From assembly GCF_016908715.1 (NCBI RefSeq), contig NZ_JAFBEK010000007.1:39604-103603 (forward strand): 64,000 nucleotides of DNA. The letters run 5' to 3'. Origin of the DNA: Leuconostoc rapi. GTDB taxonomy: Bacteria > Bacillota > Bacilli > Lactobacillales > Lactobacillaceae. Positions 32,840 through 40,966 of the stretch are shown in pieces; position 1 is the first letter of the stretch; the number at the start of each line of letters is the position of its first letter. The translations under genes and the position numbers were made by a program. The notes beneath the pieces were generated by a model. It was not told where the DNA came from. It did not search any database and saw only the letters and a list, made by a program, of their open reading frames with translations.

Positions 32840-33095
32840 TCTGCATCAGTATTTAAAAAGCCAGTATGAATCTGGGGTATATAGTCATTATGACGTACAA
32901 GCAAAACAGCAAGTTACTGATTATGATTTAGGCTGTCAACACGCTAGGCAAGACTTTGCAAATCATCAGTTACATCATTATCCTAGCATGTTGTTACGAT
33001 TTGGAAATTTGATATTACGAGGTAAACTAATCGAAATTGTGTTATTTGTTCAAGGATACAATGATCAAAAGCGTGCTTTGCAAAACAAATCATAG
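32832..33095 (+). CDS. Hypothetical 87-residue protein of the bacteriocin-like island
   Basis: Starts MINLHQYLKSQYESGVYSHY at an ATG that overlaps the end of the broken membrane gene by 8 bases, so it was co-translated with it. It is His/Gln-rich with one moderately hydrophobic C-terminal stretch (LRGKLIEIVLFVQGY). I do not recognise it. Coupling to a permease-like gene suggests an accessory or immunity role. Confidence 0.55.
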   Translation: MINLHQYLKSQYESGVYSHYDVQAKQQVTDYDLGCQHARQDFANHQLHHYPSMLLRFGNLILRGKLIEIVLFVQGYNDQKRALQNKS

Positions 33096-33111
33096 CATGA
33101 TAAAGCCACAT

Positions 33112-33143
33112 AAAAAGACGAGAAACTGAATTCTCGTCTTTTT
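33112..33143. terminator. Bidirectional terminator
   Basis: A 13-bp stem (33112-33124 with 33131-33143) with A- and T-runs separates the island from the convergent DUF975 gene. Confidence 0.9.
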
Positions 33144-33903
33144 ATAATATCGTTGTTTTTTCAGGTTGATTACCACGTAAAGCAACGTAGAATTCTGCTC
33201 GAATAGCCATGGTATAAGGTAACGTAAATAAGTTGGCTAAACCAAATGTTGCGAAATTCAAGAAGTACCAACCAATCAGGCTCAAGTACATGATAAATAA
33301 TTGGCCTTTATGGTCTGTCATTAATTGTTGAGATTGTGCGATGTAGTATTTAGCTGATTGAATATCGCGTCCAGCATGTAAGTCATCACGATATAGGTAT
33401 ACCGCCTGTGAATAGGAAAAACTCTTTATGATTCCTGGAACAACGAAGAGTAATGTCCATAATAATGTATAGATGGCGCGTAAAAAAGCAATCTTAAATG
33501 CTGTGTTAGTTAACAAGCTCAGGCCTGCTTTAATTGGTGATTCAGGGGTTCTGTCAGATTCGTGCCAATCAATAAAACCACTGACTGTACTTTCCGTAAA
33601 GAAATCACTAATGGCAGCTACTAATGCAGCGAATGACATAATAACGACGAAAGAAACTAAGCCAACAACGATAACGGTGAACCAATTGTCTTGGAGAAAG
33701 TGTCCCATATCATTGGTTGCATTTCTGATTGTTTGTGCTGTAGGATTAATATCTTGCGAAAATGTCATATCGCGAGAATTATGATCTGACATCACGCCAA
33801 ATACAGTGAATACCATCGGAACTAATGATAGTAAAAATGCGGCTTTAAAGTGAGTGGTGACACGAGACCACGCGGTTTGCTTAATTTGTCTGTTAGTTAG
33901 CAT
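33142..33903 (-). CDS. DUF975-family membrane protein
   Basis: A 253-residue protein with about five membrane segments. Family landmarks are the late LLFVVPGIIKSFSYSQAVYL followed by an amphipathic stretch with S-x-x-L-M-x-D-H-K (SQQLMTDHKGQLFIMYLSLI). DUF975 proteins are common in lactobacilli, and their role is unknown. The region 33904-34140 upstream holds nothing that I can identify. Confidence 0.85.
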   Translation of the reverse strand: MLTNRQIKQTAWSRVTTHFKAAFLLSLVPMVFTVFGVMSDHNSRDMTFSQDINPTAQTIRNATNDMGHFLQDNWFTVIVVGLVSFVVIMSFAALVAAISDFFTESTVSGFIDWHESDRTPESPIKAGLSLLTNTAFKIAFLRAIYTLLWTLLFVVPGIIKSFSYSQAVYLYRDDLHAGRDIQSAKYYIAQSQQLMTDHKGQLFIMYLSLIGWYFLNFATFGLANLFTLPYTMAIRAEFYVALRGNQPEKTTIL

Positions 33904-34165
33904 ATTGTTTAAATTACTCCCATTAATTGTAACACAATGGTAACAATAAAAAGAAGGATTTGCAAGTTAAAGCCGTTAATAATGGGAAAATTGTGGTGAT
34001 TATCGTTGCTTATTGATATGGCAAAAACATCGACTATTAAGCATTTCATTTTCTGGCGTGGCTAAAGGTAGTTACGTTAAACTCACGCCCATGACTGATT
34101 AAGTCCTTGTTCATGTGATATTAACGTACAAAAAATTTGAAAGTTCACATATCACAGATATTATC

Positions 34166-34174
34166 TGGTATAAT
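34166..34174 (+). promoter_or_regulatory. Extended -10 promoter of the tyrS leader
   Basis: TGGTATAAT is an extended -10 box about 10 bases before the start of the T-box leader. A weak TTCACA lies 19 bases upstream. Confidence 0.7.
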
Positions 34175-34184
34175 GAACGTATCA

Positions 34185-34385
34185 TGAGTTGATAAAGAGG
34201 CAGATGAGCGCGTCAAAGAAAGTTAGTGGTTGCTGTAAACTAACCCGCCGTTGTCTTGAGTTACACAACATAAAAAAGATGACGTATGCCGCGATAAGGC
34301 ATGTTAAGTGGTAGGTCCGATGACTTACAATTTAGGTGGTACCACGGTAAGAACCGTCCTATGTTTATAGGGCGGTTTTTATGAT
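34185..34385 (+). ncRNA. T-box leader of tyrosyl-tRNA synthetase
   Basis: The T-box sequence AGGTGGTACCACGGT is at 34334-34348, followed by a terminator hairpin AACCGTCCTAT/ATAGGGCGGTT (34352-34377) and a T-run. TTACACAAC near 34260 offers a TAC tyrosine specifier, consistent with the gene controlled. Uncharged tRNA-Tyr should allow read-through. Confidence 0.9.
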
Positions 34386-34405
34386 ACATAAAAAGGAGAA
34401 AAAAT

Positions 34406-35653
34406 ATGAATTTTATTGAAGAATTAAAATGGCGTGGGGCATTAAATCAAGTGACTGATGAAGCAGGGTTGCTTGAAGCCATGACAAATGACAAAATTGG
34501 TGCCTATGTTGGTACCGATCCAACCGCAGATTCATTACACCTAGGCCATTTAATTCCATTTATGGTCTTAAAGCGTTTCCAAAATGCTGGTGGCAAGGCT
34601 GTCATCATTATAGGTGGTGCGACTGGTGCGATTGGCGATCCGCGACCTACAACAGAGCGTAAACTATTGACGCAAGAACAATTGTCCGAAAATGAAAAAG
34701 GCATTACAGCACAGGTTACTAAACTATTCGGTGATCGCGATACACGTATTGTTAACAATAATGACTGGTTAGGAAAGCTAACACTCACAGACTTTTTACG
34801 TGACTATGGTAAGTTGTTCTCCATTAATGTTATGTTGAAAAAAGATGTTGTGGCGTCACGCTTGGAAACGGGTATTTCTTTTACAGAATTTACGTACCAA
34901 GTGTTACAAGGTATTGATTTTCATGAATTATGGCGTCGAGAAGATGTCCAATTACAAATCGGTGGATCTGATCAATGGGGAAATATCACTTCAGGTATTG
35001 ATCTCATTCATTCGCTTGAGGGAAATACAGCAAAAGCATTTGGTTTGACAATTCCTTTGATGACTGATTCAACAGGTAAAAAGTTCGGTAAGTCAGAAGG
35101 GAATGCGATTTGGTTAGATCCTAAAAAGACGTCACCCTACACATTCTACCAATTCTGGTTGAACCAAAACGATGCTGATGTTGTCAAATATTTGAAATAT
35201 TTTACATTCTTAACTGTTGAAGAAATTGACGCATTAGCCAAAGAAATTGATACTAATCCTGGTGCACGTCAAGCACAGCGCCGTTTGGCACAAGAAGTGA
35301 CTAAGTTTGTTCATGGTCAAATAGCTGTTGACGAAGCTGAACAATTATCAAATGCTTTGTTTAGCGGGGATGTTGCAACCCTATCAGCGGCACAAATCGC
35401 TGACGCTTTTGGTGGTGTACCAAGTTTTGACACAACACTTGAGAGCAAAAATGTGGTTGACTTCTTGGTTGATGGTGGTGTTGAGCAATCAAAACGACAA
35501 GCCCGTGAAGATGTGACTAATGGTGCGATTACAATTAACGGTGTCAAAGTAACAGATGTCACGACTGAAGTAACGCCAGCAACCCATTATGACGGTAAAT
35601 TTGTATTAGTGCGTCGTGGTAAGAAGAAGTATTTCCTAGGTAAAGTACAATAA
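34406..35653 (+). CDS. tyrS: Tyrosyl-tRNA synthetase
   Basis: A 415-residue class I synthetase that charges tRNA-Tyr. The HIGH motif is present as TADSLHLGHLIP, the tyrosine pocket as QVLQGIDF and GGSDQWGN, and the KMSKS motif as KFGKSEGN. A C-terminal S4 RNA-binding domain (residues about 350-415) ends FVLVRRGKKKYFLG. AAAGGAG precedes the start. Confidence 0.97.
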   Translation: MNFIEELKWRGALNQVTDEAGLLEAMTNDKIGAYVGTDPTADSLHLGHLIPFMVLKRFQNAGGKAVIIIGGATGAIGDPRPTTERKLLTQEQLSENEKGITAQVTKLFGDRDTRIVNNNDWLGKLTLTDFLRDYGKLFSINVMLKKDVVASRLETGISFTEFTYQVLQGIDFHELWRREDVQLQIGGSDQWGNITSGIDLIHSLEGNTAKAFGLTIPLMTDSTGKKFGKSEGNAIWLDPKKTSPYTFYQFWLNQNDADVVKYLKYFTFLTVEEIDALAKEIDTNPGARQAQRRLAQEVTKFVHGQIAVDEAEQLSNALFSGDVATLSAAQIADAFGGVPSFDTTLESKNVVDFLVDGGVEQSKRQAREDVTNGAITINGVKVTDVTTEVTPATHYDGKFVLVRRGKKKYFLGKVQ

Positions 35654-35657
35654 CTCA

Positions 35658-35680
35658 GGGCACGCTCTTGGCGTGCTTTT
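35658..35680 (+). terminator. Terminator of tyrS
   Basis: GCACGC (35660-35665) pairs with GCGTGC (35671-35676) followed by TTTT; a short but GC-rich stem. Confidence 0.7.
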
Positions 35681-35723
35681 AATTTAAAGTGTATAATGAT
35701 GGCAATAATAAAAGGAGTTTATG

Positions 35724-36713
35724 ATGAAAATTTTAATGTATAACAGTGTTGATAAAGAGATTCCCTATGTTAAGGATTGGGAAAGTAAAACGGGACACGA
35801 AGTGACCGCTGTACTTGAACCAATGTCGATAGACAATGTTGATCAAGCACAAGGATTCGATGCGGTTACGACACAACAAACAACAGATGTGCCAGCATCC
35901 ATCTATCAAAAGTTAGCAAGTTATGGCATCAAACAGATTGCTTTACGCCAAGTTGGTTATGATGTTTTTGATTTGCCAGCTGCCTTTAGTAGTCATATCC
36001 GTTTATCAAATGTTGCTGCCTACTCACCTCGAGCGATTGCCGAATATACGTTGACACAATTGTTTAATATCTTGCGTAACAATAAAAAATTTGATCGTGC
36101 CATGGCTACCGGTGATTATACTTGGGCAGCGGGTGGACAAGCACGAGAGATTTATCAGTTAACAGTTGCAGTGATTGGTGTTGGTCGTATTGGCACTGCT
36201 TTCGCACAAATGTTGCATGCATTGGGTGCCAAGGTGCTTGCTGTGGATCCCGTTTATCATGCGCAAAATGAGGCTTTTCTCGAATACACAACCTTGGATG
36301 ATGCATTGTCACGTGCTAATGTTATTAGTTTTCACACACCATTAAATGATGAAACGCAAGGTTTAGCAGATCAAGCATTCTTTGATAAAATTCAACCAGG
36401 GACAATTATGCTTAACATGGCTCGTGGCGGTATTGTGGATATGGGTGCTTTAGAGTCAGCTTTGCTATCAGGTCAACTTTATGGCGCTGCTTTTGATGTC
36501 ACACCCAATGAAAATGAATTTATGGACCAAAAGCAGACAGTAGCGGAATTACCAGCAAACATTCAACGTCTGATTCAATTAGATAATTTTTATTTATCAC
36601 CGCATATTGCATTTTATACAAATACAGCGATCAAAAACATGGTTGAAATTGCACTAAATGATGCGGTTACTATGGTGAACGGTGGACACACCGAAAACGA
36701 AATTTTGAGGTAA
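35724..36713 (+). CDS. D-2-hydroxyacid dehydrogenase (D-lactate dehydrogenase family)
   Basis: A 329-residue NAD-dependent dehydrogenase. The nucleotide motif is VIGVGRIGTAFAQMLHALGA, the family signature appears as TPLNDETQGLADQAFF and MLNMARGGIVDMGALESAL (substrate Arg), and LSPHIAFYT carries the catalytic His. The alignment with D-LDH (start MKILMYNSVDKEIPYV) is good. It probably reduces pyruvate or another 2-oxoacid. It overlaps nothing but is only 4 bases from the next dehydrogenase, so they are co-transcribed. Confidence 0.92.
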   Translation: MKILMYNSVDKEIPYVKDWESKTGHEVTAVLEPMSIDNVDQAQGFDAVTTQQTTDVPASIYQKLASYGIKQIALRQVGYDVFDLPAAFSSHIRLSNVAAYSPRAIAEYTLTQLFNILRNNKKFDRAMATGDYTWAAGGQAREIYQLTVAVIGVGRIGTAFAQMLHALGAKVLAVDPVYHAQNEAFLEYTTLDDALSRANVISFHTPLNDETQGLADQAFFDKIQPGTIMLNMARGGIVDMGALESALLSGQLYGAAFDVTPNENEFMDQKQTVAELPANIQRLIQLDNFYLSPHIAFYTNTAIKNMVEIALNDAVTMVNGGHTENEILR

Positions 36714-36717
36714 TCAT

Positions 36718-37581
36718 ATGAAAATCGGCTTTATTGGAACAGGTGTCATGGGGACAGGCATCATTAATAATTTTTTGACAGCAGGTTATCAAGTAACGGT
36801 TTTTAACCGGACGCAATCCAAGGCAGAAAACGTTATTTCGCATGGTGCGGTTTGGGCGGATACACCAGCTGATGTGGCGCGTGCCTCAGACATCACGTTT
36901 ACAATGGTCGGCTATCCCAAAGATGTTGAGGATATTTGGACAAGAGCAGATGGTGTTTTTGCGGGTGCAAAAAGTGGTGATATATTAGTTGACATGACAA
37001 CATCCACACCAAAGCTAGCTGAACAGTTAGCTCAAAAAGGTGACAAATTAGGTTTTCAGGTGTTAGATGCGCCTGTTTCAGGTGGTGATATTGGTGCTGA
37101 AAATGGCACCTTATCTATCATGGTTGGCGGGAAAGCGACAACTTATGAACAAATCTTGCCAGTTCTTCAAGCCATCGGTCAACAAATTGTTTTGGCAGGA
37201 TCGGCTGGCAAAGGGCAACATATGAAAATGAGTAACAATATTGGTGTTGCAGCCACTGTCATTACAATGGCAGAATCGATGGTTTACGCAAAAGCAGCAG
37301 GTTTAAATATGACTGATGCTTACAATGTGTGGCGTAGCGGGGCAGCAGGATCTTGGTCTGTTACAAATTATATGCCACGTGTGATGAATGGTGATTTTGC
37401 TGCTGGATTTTACGCTAAGCATTTGTTAAAAGACCTTCGCATCGCACTTGATGCGGCAGCTGACATGGAAATCGATTTGCCAGGTACAAAATTAGCCGAA
37501 CAGTTGTTTGAGAAGTTGAGTCAAGAACACGGTGATGAAGGTGTACAAGCGATTGTTAAGTTATGGTCAGAATTTCAATAA
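36718..37581 (+). CDS. 3-hydroxyisobutyrate dehydrogenase-family oxidoreductase
   Basis: A 287-residue beta-hydroxyacid dehydrogenase. GFIGTGVMGTGIINNFLTAG binds NAD(P), DAPVSGGDIGAENGTLSIMVGG is the substrate motif and GKGQHMKMSNNIGVAATV carries the catalytic Lys. The likely role is reduction of a short-chain 3-oxoacid or tartronate semialdehyde. It forms an operon with the upstream D-hydroxyacid dehydrogenase. A parS palindrome begins one base after its stop. Confidence 0.92.
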   Translation: MKIGFIGTGVMGTGIINNFLTAGYQVTVFNRTQSKAENVISHGAVWADTPADVARASDITFTMVGYPKDVEDIWTRADGVFAGAKSGDILVDMTTSTPKLAEQLAQKGDKLGFQVLDAPVSGGDIGAENGTLSIMVGGKATTYEQILPVLQAIGQQIVLAGSAGKGQHMKMSNNIGVAATVITMAESMVYAKAAGLNMTDAYNVWRSGAAGSWSVTNYMPRVMNGDFAAGFYAKHLLKDLRIALDAAADMEIDLPGTKLAEQLFEKLSQEHGDEGVQAIVKLWSEFQ

Positions 37582-37582
37582 T

Positions 37583-37614
37583 GTGCTAATTGTTTCACGT
37601 GAAACAATTAGCAC
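37583..37614. promoter_or_regulatory. parS site within a 32-bp palindrome
   Basis: The central TGTTTCACGTGAAACA (37591-37606) is an exact parS consensus, flanked by GTGCTAAT and its complement ATTAGCAC, making a 32-bp perfect palindrome. There is no T-tract, so it is not an ordinary terminator, though a transcript would fold here. Confidence 0.88.
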
Positions 37615-37755
37615 TGATAATATCTGTGATGTTGCATTGAGTAAAAAATGATCGAACATCTTAATAATGACGTTCAAAAATAGATTAACTGTCTTTTTTT
37701 GGCATCATTTTTGATTTAAAAACTAAGGCAATCAAGTCGATCAAAGGAAATGTAA

Positions 37756-38958
37756 ATGACAGAAATGAAACAACAGACCCCGATTGAACATCATACTAAC
37801 CTTTTTAAAGTACGACTAGTGATTTATTTGAGTTATATTGTACAAGGATTTGCACTAATTATTTTAGCGCAGACTGTCCAGCAATTAAGTACATTGTGGC
37901 AAAGTTCTATAGCAAGCGCGACGGCTGTTGTTTCGGCCATTGGCATTGGCAAACTGATCGCTTATCCAATTTTGGGCGAACTATCTGACCATTTAGATCG
38001 TAAAAAACTACTGAGTATAGCTGCAATGACCTATATTATATTTTTTACGTTCTTACCATTGACACATACCATTTTTTTGGCGATTGTTGTTACCACTTTG
38101 GCAGGACTAGCTAATGCTGCTTTAGATGCGGTTGCATATCCAACATTATTAGAAATTAATCATGGTAAATCAAGCGGCAACGTGTTGATAAAAGCGATGA
38201 TTTCACTGGGTGAAGGCTTACTACCTATTATATTAGTGACATTAATTAATCAAAATATTTGGTTTGGTTGGTTATATTGGTTAGCAACTGCAATTTTGGT
38301 TGTCAATCTTGGTATCATGTTATCTATTAAATCTGATAAATTTTATACGTTAAAATCTCAAGTCACGTCAAAAGTGAGTCAAAATAAAAGTAAATGGCAG
38401 TGGGACATCACAAAAATAGTTTTCTTGATTTATGGCTTTAGTTCGATGTGGTTAATGATTCATTTTACACAATGGATTACACGATACTTTCATGTTGTGC
38501 AGTCGTTTACGACGGTTAATTCGCATCTGCTCATGAGCTTTTATAGTATTGGATCGTTAGTTGGTGTGGGACTATTATTTTTAATAACGAATCAAAGATG
38601 GATACGCGAAGCAACATTACTTGTCGTCACAGCTATTGGGACAATAATAGGGCTGGCTGTCGTTGTTTCAAGTCGAGAAATGTGGTTTGCCAGCTTAGGC
38701 TGCTTTATTTTTGGTGTTTCTGCTGCAGGTGGGTCACTACAGTTGGGTTTGAGCCAATTAATTGGGCGCAACTCACAATTTGCCGGTCGACTAACAGGAC
38801 TTTATTTTTTCTTCGGTAGTGTGGCATTTTTCTTAATGCCAATTGTTACTGGATTGTTTGCTACGAAACATCTAACAAGCATCATGTCCAGTCTATTCAT
38901 TATTGCTGGTTTGAATTTGATTATTGTCGTATTTAATGTGTTTCACGAACGCAGTTAA
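37756..38958 (+). CDS. MFS transporter
   Basis: A 400-residue protein with 12 hydrophobic segments. The TM2-TM3 loop reads ILGELSDHLDRKKLLSIAAM, the general MFS signature. The segments around LANAALDAVAYPTLLEI resemble bacterial symporters for organic acids or aromatic compounds. The substrate is not clear. It is a single gene with its own upstream region. Confidence 0.85.
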   Translation: MTEMKQQTPIEHHTNLFKVRLVIYLSYIVQGFALIILAQTVQQLSTLWQSSIASATAVVSAIGIGKLIAYPILGELSDHLDRKKLLSIAAMTYIIFFTFLPLTHTIFLAIVVTTLAGLANAALDAVAYPTLLEINHGKSSGNVLIKAMISLGEGLLPIILVTLINQNIWFGWLYWLATAILVVNLGIMLSIKSDKFYTLKSQVTSKVSQNKSKWQWDITKIVFLIYGFSSMWLMIHFTQWITRYFHVVQSFTTVNSHLLMSFYSIGSLVGVGLLFLITNQRWIREATLLVVTAIGTIIGLAVVVSSREMWFASLGCFIFGVSAAGGSLQLGLSQLIGRNSQFAGRLTGLYFFFGSVAFFLMPIVTGLFATKHLTSIMSSLFIIAGLNLIIVVFNVFHERS

Positions 38959-39044
38959 TGAGTTCATATTAGTGTTTAGGTCAATAAAACCCTGCTAATT
39001 GTACATTATGTGCAAGTGGCAAGGTTTTATTTTGTTAGAAATAT

Positions 39045-39410
39045 TTATTGGTTACTAAATACTTGTTTTGCCACGGCAATTGCGTTTAAAACGCGTGGAA
39101 AACCAACGTAAGGTAAGCAATGGATACAAATCTCAACAATTTCATCACGTGTGACGCCAACATTTAGAGCACCTTGAATATGAATGCGCAGTTGATTGGC
39201 CGTGTCACCTTGGGTGAGTAGCGCTGTCACAGTAATCATTTCTCGTTGTTTCATATCTAAAATTTTTCGTTTATCGGCCTCATCAAATGCTAATAAGGTT
39301 TTTTCATTCAAAAGCGGGGCGATGTCTTCAAGACTATCTGAAACCAATTGACTTGCTTCTTTGCCAATGACGGATTCGCGTATTTTTAAACCATTTTCGT
39401 AATTATCCAT
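39045..39410 (-). CDS. Carboxymuconolactone decarboxylase-family protein
   Basis: A 121-residue AhpD-like helical protein. The core VTALLTQGDTANQLRIHIQG followed by ALNVGVTRDEIVEICIHCLPYVGFPRVLNA is the family signature; a single Cys (HCLPY) is present where AhpD has a CxxC. It probably acts in redox protection or small-molecule conversion. It is divergent from a MerR regulator that likely controls it. Confidence 0.9.
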   Translation of the reverse strand: MDNYENGLKIRESVIGKEASQLVSDSLEDIAPLLNEKTLLAFDEADKRKILDMKQREMITVTALLTQGDTANQLRIHIQGALNVGVTRDEIVEICIHCLPYVGFPRVLNAIAVAKQVFSNQ

Positions 39411-39481
39411 AATATGTTCTCCTGTTTCATATGATAAAATAAGTATAAACTATCAAGTAAACTTTATAGCAAGAGGAAATG

Positions 39482-39853
39482 ATGATTAAAACATATAAAA
39501 TATCAGAAGTGGCGGTCATAACAGGATTATCAATTTCCACTTTACGTTATTATGAAACATTAGGCCTGCTGAAACCGGTGCGACAAAAAAATAATTACCG
39601 GGTGTTTACTGACAAAGAGCTAAATTGGATTGATTTTATCAAGCGGGCTAAAGCAACTGGTTTGCCACTGGCTAAAATCATGACATATGCTAAATTACGT
39701 GAACAGGGACATGAGACAATTAAAGAAAGAATTGCCATTTTAGATCAACAAGAGCAAATCTTACATGAAGAACAGAGCAAAATACAAGTGCATATTGATT
39801 TTCTAAAGAAGAAAAAGCAGTATTATGCGCAACACATGAATGACGATGTCTGA
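39482..39853 (+). CDS. MerR-family transcriptional regulator
   Basis: A 123-residue MerR protein. The winged HTH is TYKISEVAVITGLSISTLRYYETLGLLKP, followed by a coiled-coil dimerisation helix and no sensor domain with Cys. Two ATGs are adjacent; GAGG favours 39482. The short divergent promoter region (39411-39481) with an AT-rich dyad fits MerR-type control of the decarboxylase-family gene. Confidence 0.92.
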   Translation: MIKTYKISEVAVITGLSISTLRYYETLGLLKPVRQKNNYRVFTDKELNWIDFIKRAKATGLPLAKIMTYAKLREQGHETIKERIAILDQQEQILHEEQSKIQVHIDFLKKKKQYYAQHMNDDV

Positions 39854-39882
39854 CACATTAGTCACAATTAGGGGGAATAAGG

Positions 39883-40737
39883 ATGACAAAATATAAAAAA
39901 ATTTTAATACCAATTGCATTTGTGCTAATGATCTTTTTAATAGGCTATGTACACAGTTACAAAGGTGTGACTCAGTCCACTGGTCATGCAACAAGAAGTA
40001 CAATTACACCGACACTCTTTTTTCACGGGTATGGTAGCAGTTACAAAGCTGAGCAACAGATGACCCATTATTTAGTTGAAAAAGGTGACTCGAATACCAT
40101 TATCAGGTCTAATGTTTCTAATCAGGGCAAGGTAAAATTAAGTGGCGTGATTGATAAAAAGGCAAAAAATCCTTTGGTTGAAGTGAACTATGAAAACAAT
40201 AGAAATACGAATTACTATCAAGATGGACAATGGATGAAAAATGTCATTGTTGCGCTACAAAAAAAGTATGAGATTAAGGAATTTAATGCGGTTGGTCATT
40301 CCATGGGCAATATGTCAATTGTCTTTTATGTATTAGATCATTCAAGTAATGATAAATTACCTAAACTAGCAAAGCAAGTTAACATTGCAGGACATTTCAA
40401 TGGTATTTTAAGGATGGATGATAAAGCAAATCAAATGGTGTTGGATAGCCAAGGTAAACCCCAAAAAATGAATGCTACTTATCAGGAATTACTGAAACTA
40501 AGGACAAGTTATCCTAACAACCAAGTCAGCGTTCTCAATATCTTTGGGGATAAAAACGATGGCAGTCATTCTGATGGTTCAGTTAGTAATGCGTCGTCAC
40601 AATCATTACGATACCTAATTTCAGATCGGACGAAGTCTTATAAAGAGTTGAAAATTACTGGAAAAGATGCGCAGCATAGTAAGTTACATGAGAATACGGT
40701 AGTTGATCAGGCATTGAATCATTTTCTTTTTGAGTAA
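39883..40737 (+). CDS. DUF915-type alpha/beta hydrolase, membrane-anchored
   Basis: A 284-residue protein with an N-terminal uncleaved signal anchor (ILIPIAFVLMIFLIGYVHSY). The hydrolase core has TPTLFFHGYGSS (oxyanion region), GHSMGNMSIVFYVLDH (nucleophile Ser) and a late acid/His pair (GDKNDGSHSDG; DAQHSKLHE). DUF915 proteins in lactobacilli are extracellular lipase-like enzymes of unknown substrate. GGGGG lies upstream of the ATG. Confidence 0.88.
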   Translation: MTKYKKILIPIAFVLMIFLIGYVHSYKGVTQSTGHATRSTITPTLFFHGYGSSYKAEQQMTHYLVEKGDSNTIIRSNVSNQGKVKLSGVIDKKAKNPLVEVNYENNRNTNYYQDGQWMKNVIVALQKKYEIKEFNAVGHSMGNMSIVFYVLDHSSNDKLPKLAKQVNIAGHFNGILRMDDKANQMVLDSQGKPQKMNATYQELLKLRTSYPNNQVSVLNIFGDKNDGSHSDGSVSNASSQSLRYLISDRTKSYKELKITGKDAQHSKLHENTVVDQALNHFLFE

Positions 40738-40770
40738 TTGGTCATAGCAAAAAACTGAAAATTGAATTAA

Positions 40771-40818
40771 ACCCGGTAGTATGGATAGACTAGAATTTAT
40801 TCATACTATCGGTTTTTT
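40771..40818 (+). terminator. Terminator of the DUF915 gene
   Basis: ACCCGGTAGTATG pairs with CATACTATCGGT across an 18-nt loop, followed by a run of T. Confidence 0.8.
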
Positions 40819-40852
40819 TACAGTATAACTATATAAAACATTTGATTCTTAT

Positions 40853-40867
40853 TTAGAATTGTTCTAA
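40853..40867. promoter_or_regulatory. PerR-box-like operator before nox
   Basis: TTAGAATTGTTCTAA has perfect 6-bp arms (TTAGAA/TTCTAA) around TTG and resembles the streptococcal Per box TTAGAATNATTCTAA. It lies about 100 bases before the NADH oxidase start, so peroxide control is plausible. Confidence 0.5.
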
Positions 40868-40885
40868 AATATTGATAGAAGATGA

Positions 40886-40926
40886 ATAGCTATTATCATA
40901 TAAAAAGTTAAAACGATAATAGCTAT
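40886..40926 (+). repeat. 12-bp inverted repeat in the nox leader
   Basis: ATAGCTATTATC (40886-40897) pairs perfectly with GATAATAGCTAT (40915-40926) over a 17-base loop, ending 29 bases before the ribosome binding site. It has no T-tract and may be an operator or a leader hairpin. Confidence 0.55.
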
Positions 40927-40966
40927 CTATCTGTTAATCATTGTGAAGGAACAAGGAGGAATAGTA

